NCBI GenBank assembly: GCA_018715805.1
Contig: DVKX01000051.1
Location: 1 to 44,245, forward strand
From: Candidatus Faecousia intestinigallinarum
GTDB lineage: Bacteria > Bacillota > Clostridia > Oscillospirales > Oscillospiraceae
Reading direction: 5' to 3'
DNA length: 44,245 nt
A program made the position numbers and the translations under genes. Below are positions 6,916 to 13,802 of the stretch, one piece after another. Positions within the stretch are counted from its first letter, which is position 1. Every line of letters starts with the position of its first letter. The notes beneath the pieces are model-generated. The model searched no databases, was not told where the DNA came from, and saw only the letters and a program-made list of their open reading frames with translations.

Positions 6916-7896
6916 ATGGGACTATTGGATGCCGTAAAAGACCAGTTTCTTGACGTAATTGAATATGTCGACAAGAGCAACAAGCTGATCGTATCCAAAT
7001 ACCAGCGCGAAAGCGGAAACAACGAATTAAAGCAAGGCGCGAAAGTGATCGTACGGGAAAGCCAGTGCGCCGTTTTTCTGAAAGGCGGGAAGCTTGCGGA
7101 TATTTTGCCGCCTGGAACCTATTCCCTGACCACAGGCAATTTCCCTGTGCTGTCCAGCCTGAAGGCCTTTCCCTACTTATTTATTTCTCCGGTGATCGCG
7201 GATGTGTACTTTGTAAGCACCAGACAATTTATCGATAATAAGTGGGCTACAAAAAACACGATCATGAAGCGCGATAAGAATTTCAACATGGTTCGCATCC
7301 GCGCTTTCGGAAAGTTTGCTTTTCGCATTGCCGATGTTCCGACCTTTATGCGGGAAATATTTGGAACAAAGGGAATCGTGATGACCTATGACATTGTGGA
7401 ATATCTTTCTTCCATGGTCACAGAAGCTTTCTCAGTTGCAGTAAGTGAAAGCGAGATGTCTGTTCTTGATCTTGCTACGGAATATCGAAAGCTTTCAAGT
7501 GAACTTCAGCAGAGACTAAATACCCAAACAGCGGCTATCGGCGTGCAGTTCAGCGACATTCTCATTGAAAATATCTCCCTGCCGGATGAGGTGGAAAAGC
7601 TGATCGACGAACAATCTGGCATTGGCATGGCAAAGCAGGATATGGCCTCCTTTATGCAATATCAGACAGCCAGAGCCATGCGGGATGCGTCCAAACAGGA
7701 AGGCGGACTGGCCGGACTGGGGGCGGGGATGGCACTGGGCGGCACGATGGCACAAAATATCCATGATACCGTCGCCCCCACTGCCCAAGGAAAAAGCAAA
7801 GCCGAACAACTGCGTGAATTGAAGGCGCTGCTTGACGAAGGTATTTTGACGCAAGAGGAATTTGCTGCAGAAAAGAAAAGGATTTTGGGAAAGTAA
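6916..7896 (+). CDS. SPFH-domain protein with C-terminal SHOCT domain
   Basis: About 326 residues. Residues 1-240 match the SPFH/band-7 family of the YdjI or 'virion core protein-like' type (opening DQFLDVIEYVDK). A glycine-rich linker (about 257-276, GGLAGLGAGMALGG) leads to a 34-residue SHOCT domain at the C-terminus (EQLRELKALLDEGILTQEEF). SPFH proteins oligomerise on membranes and organise microdomains; SHOCT is a short oligomerisation or binding module. In Bacillus, YdjI is encoded with zinc-ribbon membrane partners and PspA, which parallels the zinc-ribbon proteins on both sides here. The function is inferred from family and neighbours only. Confidence 0.88.
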   Translation: MGLLDAVKDQFLDVIEYVDKSNKLIVSKYQRESGNNELKQGAKVIVRESQCAVFLKGGKLADILPPGTYSLTTGNFPVLSSLKAFPYLFISPVIADVYFVSTRQFIDNKWATKNTIMKRDKNFNMVRIRAFGKFAFRIADVPTFMREIFGTKGIVMTYDIVEYLSSMVTEAFSVAVSESEMSVLDLATEYRKLSSELQQRLNTQTAAIGVQFSDILIENISLPDEVEKLIDEQSGIGMAKQDMASFMQYQTARAMRDASKQEGGLAGLGAGMALGGTMAQNIHDTVAPTAQGKSKAEQLRELKALLDEGILTQEEFAAEKKRILGK

Positions 7897-7922
7897 CATA
7901 CCAAAAGAGAGAGGAAATGAAA

Positions 7923-8684
7923 ATGACAAAAATCCCCCAAATTGCGCTATGCAGAAATTGCAGCGCCCCACTTCCAGAAAAGGCAACCGTATGCCCGTCC
8001 TGCGGTGCGAAGAACAAAAAACCGGTGTACAAAAAATGGTGGTTCTGGCTGATTCTTGCGTTGATCGTGATCGGTGCAGCGGCAAGCGCTGGCAGGGGGG
8101 CTGCCCCAGCCGATGATGACCCGACGGCATCTATTTCTTCTGAGAGCGGAAAGGATGTCGCTTCTGACGCTATCTCATCCGGCAAAGCCGAGAATGTTCT
8201 TTCAACGGAGCCTGCTCAAGCTGACTCCGTCCCTAAGGAATATCAATCTGCCTTGAAAAAAGCGGAATCTTACAGTGACATCATGCATATGTCGAAGGCT
8301 GCGATCTACGACCAGCTTGTGTCCGAATATGGGGAACGGTTCTCAGAAGAAGCCGCACAGTATGCAATCGAGCATCTCGCTGCGGATTGGAATGCAAATG
8401 CCTTGGCCAAGGCTGAGGATTACGCAAAGATCATGCAAATGTCGAAAGCCGGGATCTACGATCAGCTGATTTCCGAGTATGGAGAGCAATTCACGCCGGA
8501 ACAAGCGCAATATGCCGTTGACCATGTGGAAGCAGATTGGAAAGCAAATGCGCTGGCAAAAGCGGAGGACTATCAGGAATTGATGGCCATGTCTCCCAGC
8601 GCAATCTACGATCAGTTGATTTCCGAATATGGAGAAAAATTCACCGAGGAAGAAGCGCAGTACGCCATTGACAACTTGAGTTAA
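7923..8684 (+). CDS. Zinc-ribbon membrane protein with three Ltp repeats
   Basis: About 253 residues: an N-terminal zinc ribbon (C10, C13, C24, C27), one membrane helix (about 39-54, WWFWLILALIVIG), a Ser/Asp-rich linker, then three Ltp-type repeats (family 'host cell surface-exposed lipoprotein') of exactly 50 residues starting near 110, 160 and 210. Each carries the core IYDQLISEYGE followed by AQYAI. The repeats should sit outside the membrane with the ribbon in the cytoplasm. In phage and streptococcal Ltp the repeats block DNA injection; that role is not shown here. ATG at 7923 was preferred because GAGG lies 8 nt upstream; ATG at 7917 is only 2 nt from it. Confidence 0.85.
   Translation: MTKIPQIALCRNCSAPLPEKATVCPSCGAKNKKPVYKKWWFWLILALIVIGAAASAGRGAAPADDDPTASISSESGKDVASDAISSGKAENVLSTEPAQADSVPKEYQSALKKAESYSDIMHMSKAAIYDQLVSEYGERFSEEAAQYAIEHLAADWNANALAKAEDYAKIMQMSKAGIYDQLISEYGEQFTPEQAQYAVDHVEADWKANALAKAEDYQELMAMSPSAIYDQLISEYGEKFTEEEAQYAIDNLS
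8250..8684 (+). repeat. Three tandem 150-bp Ltp-coding repeats
   Basis: The repeats begin near 8250, 8400 and 8550; the last is cut short at the stop codon. The nucleotide sequence around the codons for IYDQL-SEYGE is strongly conserved among copies, which implies recent duplication. Confidence 0.8.
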
Positions 8685-8708
8685 TTAGGATAGCCAAAGA
8701 CGCTTTTC

Positions 8709-8788
8709 TATAATAAGGCGGTACCTATTATGTGCGCTCTGCGAGGCGGACAGCCCGGACAGTGGATGTCAGGCTGCTTTGCGCCGCC
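8709..8788 (+). ncRNA. Possible small structured RNA
   Basis: A TATAAT at 8709-8714 directly precedes GGCGG (8717-8721), which can pair with CCGCC (8784-8788). Inside, CAGCC (8751-8755) pairs with GGCTG (8772-8776), and GACA (8758-8761) pairs with TGTC (8767-8770). A terminator-like hairpin follows at 8827. No good -35 is visible and I recognise no known RNA family. Confidence 0.22.
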
Positions 8789-8826
8789 TATGATCGATTT
8801 ACCCCCGCAGCGAAATGAAGAAAGCA

Positions 8827-8860
8827 GAAAACGGCATGACCCGCAGGTCATGCCGTTTTC
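8827..8860. terminator. Bidirectional terminator between convergent genes
   Basis: A perfect 15-bp stem, GAAAACGGCATGACC (8827-8841) against its complement (8846-8860) with loop CGCA, lies between the plus-strand Ltp gene and the minus-strand MFS gene. The A/T-rich ends would serve as T tracts in both directions. Confidence 0.75.
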
Positions 8861-8922
8861 CGCAAACAGGGGAAACGCGGTTTTATAAGCTCCGCCGTTC
8901 CCCCGGCAGCGCGTTCCGGCGC

Positions 8923-10215
8923 TTATACCTGCACCCGCGCTTTATTCAGCTTGTCCGCTTTGCAGAACAGCACGAAGCCGATGGCAAAGAGCACCACCAG
9001 CGTGCCCACGGCAATGCCGGTATTGGCGATGGTCAGCCCGAAGACATGGAACTCCATGCCTGCTGTGGCCTGGCTCACCACGGCCACCAGCGCCGCGCCC
9101 AGCGCGTCCGCGCCTTTGCCGCAAATGTCCATCAGACCAAAGTACTCGCCGCTGCGCTCCGGCGGGATAATTTTGCCCAGGTAGGAGCGGCTCAGCGCCT
9201 GGATGCCTCCCTGGAACATCCCCACCAGCACTGCCAGCACCCAGAACTGCCACTGGGTGGACAGGAACATGGCAAACAGGGTGATGCCCGCATAGGCGGC
9301 GATGCAGATCTTGATGAGCAGATCCGTGGGATACTTGGCGCTCAGGCGGCCAAAGAGAATAGAGAAAGGGAAGGCCACGAACTGGGTCAGCAGCAGCGCC
9401 AGCAGCAGCCCGGTGGTATCCAGCCCCAGGGCGGTGCCGTAGGCCGTGGCCATGTTGATGATGGTATACACGCCGTCAATGAAGAAAAAGAACGCCAGCA
9501 GATACAGGAAAATATGCTTCTGTCCCCGCGCTTCCCGGAAAGTGGTGGCCAGCTGCCGGAAGGCGTCCGCCACAGGATTGCCTTTGCCTTCCCGGTAGGC
9601 GCTTTGCCGGTAGCTGCGCAGCAGGGGCAGACTGCAAACGATCCACCAGACGGCGGTGATAAAGAAGGCGATAATCAGCGCCGTTACCTGGCTGATGCCG
9701 ATGACCTCGTAGCCCAGCACCACCACCAGGCAGAGGATAAAGGGAATGACGGAGCCGATGTAGCCGTAGGCATATCCCAGGGAGGAGACATTGTCCATCC
9801 GGCCGGGGGTGGTCACTTCTGTCAGCATGGAGTCATAAAACACCAGGCTGGTGGAGTAGCCCACTTTGGCGGCCACAAAGATGAAGAGGAAAGAGAGCCA
9901 GCCCCAGGCGCCGCCCAGGGCGGCGCAGCCCAGCGCCCCCAGGAGCAGGCAGGCGGTGAACAGGGGCTTTTTGAACCCCCTGCGGTCGGCCAGCGTGCCG
10001 CAGATGGGCGCCAGCACCGCTACGATGATGGTGGCGATGGAGCCGGCGTAGCCCCAGTAGGCCAAGTAGTCCGACTCGCTCAGTCCCCCGGCGGAGGAGA
10101 GAACGTTGAAGTAAATGGGAACCAGGGTGGAAACCAGCAGGATAAAGGCGGAGTTGCCGATATCGTAGAGAATCCAGTGCTTTTCCAATTTTGTGAGCTT
10201 GAATTTTTCTTGCAT
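8923..10215 (-). CDS. MFS transporter, UMF1 (Atg22-like) family
   Basis: The 430-residue protein has about twelve membrane helices. The first helix carries the UMF1 signature YDIGNSAF (17-24), and the loop after helix 2 has the MFS motif GTLADRRGFKKP (73-84). UMF1 relatives are related to the yeast vacuolar amino-acid effluxer Atg22; the bacterial substrate is unknown. It starts 24 nt after the phospholipase-like gene with an AAGG-type site, so it is the last gene of a minus-strand run. Confidence 0.88.
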   Translation of the reverse strand: MQEKFKLTKLEKHWILYDIGNSAFILLVSTLVPIYFNVLSSAGGLSESDYLAYWGYAGSIATIIVAVLAPICGTLADRRGFKKPLFTACLLLGALGCAALGGAWGWLSFLFIFVAAKVGYSTSLVFYDSMLTEVTTPGRMDNVSSLGYAYGYIGSVIPFILCLVVVLGYEVIGISQVTALIIAFFITAVWWIVCSLPLLRSYRQSAYREGKGNPVADAFRQLATTFREARGQKHIFLYLLAFFFFIDGVYTIINMATAYGTALGLDTTGLLLALLLTQFVAFPFSILFGRLSAKYPTDLLIKICIAAYAGITLFAMFLSTQWQFWVLAVLVGMFQGGIQALSRSYLGKIIPPERSGEYFGLMDICGKGADALGAALVAVVSQATAGMEFHVFGLTIANTGIAVGTLVVLFAIGFVLFCKADKLNKARVQV

Positions 10216-10239
10216 AGAGGTAGGACCTTCTTTCTGAAA

Positions 10240-11022
10240 TCAACCGAAGTTTGCGGCAAAATCCGCGCCCAGTGGCGTATTTTTTCGCAGATGCTCCTGC
10301 AGCTGCTGCAGCAGTGCGGGATAGCGCGCCTGCGCCTGCTGATAGTAAGCCAGCAGCGCTGCATCCAGGTGGCGGCATTGGGGATCGGGGGACGCGGGCA
10401 TGAGGATGTGGCCTGTCTCCCCCAGCTTGCCCAGCACCATCGTCAGCGCCTGACGCGTACCGCCCTCCGGCACGGCCAGCAGCTTGCCGCATAAAGCCAT
10501 GGTCTGTACGCACCGGCGGATATTGCCGGAGGTGGAACCCGGATAGAAGCGGGCAACGGTGGCGCATTCCCCGGCGGTCAGATGCAGGTGCCGGGTGAGC
10601 GCCTGGGTGTGTGGCGGCGTTTTTCCGTCCATCTCCAGCAGAAAGCGGTCAAACTCCGTTTCAATCTGCACATGGGAAGGATTGCCGCCGGCCGACTGCG
10701 CGTTCACGAAGGGATGGCACGCGGAATCCAGGCAGTAGTGCGCCAACAGCCCGAAGAGATAGGCAAGCCCCGCCTCGTTGGGCGCGAAGCGCCAGTCCCG
10801 GCAGACCCGGCCAAAGAATTCCTGCCCGCTCTGGGCGTGGAAGCGTGCACCCAGGCTGCCCACCCGGGTGGTACGCAGTGGGTTATAGTAGAAAAACAGA
10901 TCCGGCCCATGAAGCCCCACATCGTAGAGCCTGCGGAAGCGGACGATGGGTTTGCGAGCCTCCTTGGGCATTTCGGACAGCAGCTCTACGCCGAAGCGGT
11001 AATGGGCATAATTAGACGGCAT
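10240..11022 (-). CDS. Zinc-dependent phospholipase C family protein
   Basis: The 260-residue protein matches the zinc-dependent phospholipase C fold. The likely metal ligands can be lined up: H38/D41 in HGPD, H62, H95 and D99 in HYCLDSACHP, H103, and H117/E121 in HVQIE. There is no signal peptide, unlike secreted clostridial alpha-toxins, so this is probably one of the cytosolic homologues common in Clostridia, of unknown substrate. The start has a GGAGGG site. A 157-nt gap separates it from the aminotransferase. Confidence 0.85.
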   Translation of the reverse strand: MPSNYAHYRFGVELLSEMPKEARKPIVRFRRLYDVGLHGPDLFFYYNPLRTTRVGSLGARFHAQSGQEFFGRVCRDWRFAPNEAGLAYLFGLLAHYCLDSACHPFVNAQSAGGNPSHVQIETEFDRFLLEMDGKTPPHTQALTRHLHLTAGECATVARFYPGSTSGNIRRCVQTMALCGKLLAVPEGGTRQALTMVLGKLGETGHILMPASPDPQCRHLDAALLAYYQQAQARYPALLQQLQEHLRKNTPLGADFAANFG

Positions 11023-11179
11023 GATTGTCCTCCCTCCTTATGGAAAAGTGGTATTTTTATCTTTTACCCGACGCTCACGCGCCGCCTGCCAGATCGCAGA
11101 TCAGGCTGGTGCGGCAGGCGAAAGCCGCCCATGCGCCGGCAGATATTTCTGGGCGCGGAGAGACGGGCTTTCCGGTGCT

Positions 11180-12364
11180 TCAGGATACTTCCTGCTTCAG
11201 CGCCTGGAAGACGGGCAGGCTGCGGAGAATGGTGTCGTGACTGACGCAGTAGCAGATGCGGAAATACCCCGGGCAGCCAAAGCCATCGCCGGGCACCAGC
11301 AGGAGATCCCGCGCCTTGGCTCTGCGGAAAAAGTCCTGGGAATCCCGGCAGGGAACCTTCACAAACAGGTAGAACGCTCCTTCCGGCTTGGCCACCTCAT
11401 AGCCGCAGGCGCGCAGCCCCTGGTACAGTGCCTGGCGGTTTTTGTCATAAGCGTCCAGATCTGGACGCAGATGGGCGCACCGGGCGATGACCTTCTGCAT
11501 CAGCGCGGGGGCGCACACGTGCCCCGCCGCCCGGGAAGCCCCGGCGATGGCGGTATACAGAGCCTTGCTGTCCGCTGCGGCGGCGGGCACATAAATATAG
11601 CCGATCCGCTGCCCCGGCAGGGATAGGGATTTGGAGTAGGAATAGCATACGACGGTGTCCGGGTAAATGGCGGGAAGAAAGGGAACCTCCGCCCCGTCGT
11701 AGACCAGCTCCCGGTATGGCTCATCCGCTACAATATAAATAGGACGGCCGTATTCCGCCGCTTTTCTGCGCAGCAGCGCGGCCAGCGCCTCCAGGGTTCG
11801 CCGGGTATATACCGTGCCGGCGGGATTGTTGGGGGAGTTGAGGATCAGCGCGGCGGTGTTGGGATGGAGCATTTCCTCCACCGCCTCCAGCCGAATCTGG
11901 AAATCCGGCACATCCGGGGGAACGACCCGGAACGTAGCCCCCGCGTGTTCCACAAAGGGCTGATACTCCGGGAAATAGGGAGCGATGGCCAGGATTTCCG
12001 CGCCCGGAAACGCCAGCGCCTGGAACGTGGCGGCCAACTCCGCCGCCGCGCCGCAGCCGATGAACACTTCCTCCGGCGCCGCTCCAGCGTTGTAGCGGGC
12101 GTTGAGATCGTCGGCAATGGCCTGCCGGGTTTCCAGATCCCCTACTGCGGAGGTATAGCCGTGCAGAGCTAGGCTGTCATAGCGCTCCAGGGCGTCCCGG
12201 ATGGCGTCGTTTACCTCCGGGGGCGCGGGGATGGAGGGATTTCCCAAGCTATAATCAAAAACATTTTCCGCGCCAACAATGGCGGCGCGCTGTCTGCCGT
12301 ATTCAAATAAGTCCCGGATCACCGAGCGGTTTGCCCCCAGGGCGTACGCGGTTTCGTTCAGCAA
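11180..12364 (-). CDS. Pyridoxal-phosphate aminotransferase, class I
   Basis: A fold-type I aminotransferase of about 394 residues. It shows NSPNNPAG (about 176-183), the cofactor-binding Asp in ADEPY (D214), the Schiff-base lysine in SYSKSLSLPGQRIGY (K245) and a C-terminal Arg segment GYFRICYC. The N-terminus (ALGANRSVIRDLFEYG) is typical of the clostridial aspartate/aromatic-type group; the exact amino acid is uncertain. I chose TTG at 12364 because GAGGAGG lies 8 nt before it, inside the end of the exonuclease gene; an ATG at 12388 lacks any ribosome binding site. Likely coupled with the exonuclease and CYTH genes upstream. Confidence 0.86.
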   Translation of the reverse strand: MLNETAYALGANRSVIRDLFEYGRQRAAIVGAENVFDYSLGNPSIPAPPEVNDAIRDALERYDSLALHGYTSAVGDLETRQAIADDLNARYNAGAAPEEVFIGCGAAAELAATFQALAFPGAEILAIAPYFPEYQPFVEHAGATFRVVPPDVPDFQIRLEAVEEMLHPNTAALILNSPNNPAGTVYTRRTLEALAALLRRKAAEYGRPIYIVADEPYRELVYDGAEVPFLPAIYPDTVVCYSYSKSLSLPGQRIGYIYVPAAAADSKALYTAIAGASRAAGHVCAPALMQKVIARCAHLRPDLDAYDKNRQALYQGLRACGYEVAKPEGAFYLFVKVPCRDSQDFFRRAKARDLLLVPGDGFGCPGYFRICYCVSHDTILRSLPVFQALKQEVS

Positions 12365-12377
12365 AGCGGTTTCCTCC

Positions 12378-13067
12378 TCACAATTCATACAGGGGCGTCA
12401 GCGGTTCGTATCCCTGGGGCTTGTAGGTCACAGTGCCGATGGGCTTGCCCTCCACGCCGTATTTGGCGTTGTAGCCAAATAGGTTTACATAACATTCGAG
12501 ATCGTCCCGCTCTTTCTCCATTTCCAACATAACCGCCAGGGTGGAGCGCACATCGTCCAGCGCCCGGTGGGAATTGCACACTTTCCCGGTGAGGCCGTAG
12601 GTGTCGATGGCGTTGGCCAGACGGTGGGGGTAGCCATGGCGATCCCGGTACACGGTGAGCAGATCCAGCTTGTCTTTGCCCTTGAGAATGGCCGGGTCGC
12701 CGTGCCGAAGCAGGAGATAGAACAGGAAGCTCAGGTCAAAATGGGCATTGTAGGCCAGCAGCAGGGTATTCCCCTGGATGAGCGCCGCAATGTCCCGGCA
12801 GACCCGCTCCTTCGGCAGACCCCGCTCCCGAATATCCTGCGTGGAGATGCCGGTGAGCTGGGTGATCTTCTCCGGTACGAACCCGCCGGGGCTGAGCGCT
12901 ACCAGTTCATCATATTCCGCCGTGGTCTGCACTGCCCCCGCCTGCCGCTCCACAGCCACGGCGGCAAATTCAATGATCTCATCCCGGCTGTAGCGCAGGC
13001 CGGTGGTCTCCGTGTCAAAAAGCACCAGCCGGTCATATTTTGCAAATAGTTTTTCCAAATTACCCAT
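12378..13067 (-). CDS. DnaQ-like 3'-5' exonuclease (DEDDh)
   Basis: The 229-residue protein has all three exonuclease motifs: D18/E20 in FDTETTGL, D111 in AYNAHFDLSF, and H167/D172 in SHRALDDVRS, making it a DEDDh enzyme of the DNA polymerase III epsilon type. It stands alone without a polymerase domain, so a role in repair or RNA trimming is as likely as proofreading. It overlaps the upstream CYTH gene by 8 nt, and its own end holds the ribosome binding site of the aminotransferase. Confidence 0.9.
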   Translation of the reverse strand: MGNLEKLFAKYDRLVLFDTETTGLRYSRDEIIEFAAVAVERQAGAVQTTAEYDELVALSPGGFVPEKITQLTGISTQDIRERGLPKERVCRDIAALIQGNTLLLAYNAHFDLSFLFYLLLRHGDPAILKGKDKLDLLTVYRDRHGYPHRLANAIDTYGLTGKVCNSHRALDDVRSTLAVMLEMEKERDDLECYVNLFGYNAKYGVEGKPIGTVTYKPQGYEPLTPLYEL

Positions 13068-13650
13068 ATGTATCTCCTTTTGCCAAGTCCAGCGCCCGGC
13101 GGAATTTGCTCAAGGGCTGGCCTTTCAGGGAAAAATCAGCGGAGAAACGCCGGACAAAGGCCGCCCAGACGCTTTCCGCGCCTGTTTTGCCCTCCACCTC
13201 GATTTCGGCGAAGGGAAGTTCCCGTCCACCGCCGCAGAGCACACCCTGATCCAGCGCCAGCTCCACCGTCCCTCCGGACAGGGAGATTTCCAGCGCCCGG
13301 CGGGTGAAGCGCGCGCCGCAGATGGGGATCAGCGATTCCGGCGGCAGGTTTGCCAGTTCCTCCAGACTGCTGATCCGGCGCAGCTCAGGAAATCCTGCCT
13401 GTATGGTTTCCGCCCGGCATTCCCATTCCCCCCGGCGCAAGCCCTGGGCGCGGGTTTTCACCGTGCAGATGCCGACGCCGTTTTCCCGCCGACGCCGCAG
13501 GGTGACGCCCGCCTGGGAGAGCGCGCCGGCGGGGGTATCATAATAGACGGTCTCCATGGCGATGGCGCGGTACGCGCCGGGATAGGCGGCCTGTACCCGC
13601 TGGAAAACCCCGCTGTCCGCAGAGAATTTCCACTCGGTTTCCGTACCCAT
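13060..13650 (-). CDS. CYTH-domain protein (triphosphate tunnel metalloenzyme)
   Basis: The N-terminus carries the CYTH hallmark ExExK (E4, E6, K8). Further charged strands follow: YYDTPAGALSQAGVTLRRRR, the VKTR segment and the EIEVEG strand. CYTH proteins bind and often hydrolyse triphosphate substrates such as thiamine triphosphate or tripolyphosphate. Length (196 aa) fits the family. The start has AAAGGAGG 7 nt upstream, and a promoter lies within 65 nt, so this is the first gene of the minus-strand operon. Confidence 0.88.
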   Translation of the reverse strand: MGTETEWKFSADSGVFQRVQAAYPGAYRAIAMETVYYDTPAGALSQAGVTLRRRRENGVGICTVKTRAQGLRRGEWECRAETIQAGFPELRRISSLEELANLPPESLIPICGARFTRRALEISLSGGTVELALDQGVLCGGGRELPFAEIEVEGKTGAESVWAAFVRRFSADFSLKGQPLSKFRRALDLAKGDTYG

Positions 13651-13685
13651 GGCGATTCCTCCTTTTTCTGCAAATTTCTCCCCCC

Positions 13686-13714
13686 ATTATACACCGGAGG
13701 AAGCCAGGATGCAA
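13686..13714 (-). promoter_or_regulatory. Promoter of the CYTH-exonuclease-aminotransferase operon
   Basis: On the minus strand TTGCAT (13709-13714) is followed after 17 nt by a perfect TATAAT (13686-13691). The CYTH start is about 30 nt past the predicted transcription start. Confidence 0.75.
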
Positions 13715-13802
13715 GAATCTTTCCAGGTGAACCCGTTCCGACAGGAAAATTTCCGGGCTTGTGATAGGATTTTTTTACTTCATGGGAAAGGCAGGAATAC
13801 CA

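Noticed and set aside
8815..10494. Plus-strand ORF of 559 codons opposite the MFS gene
   Set aside because: Shadow of the UMF1 transporter; composition dominated by Gly, Gln, His and Ala, and it starts inside the terminator hairpin.
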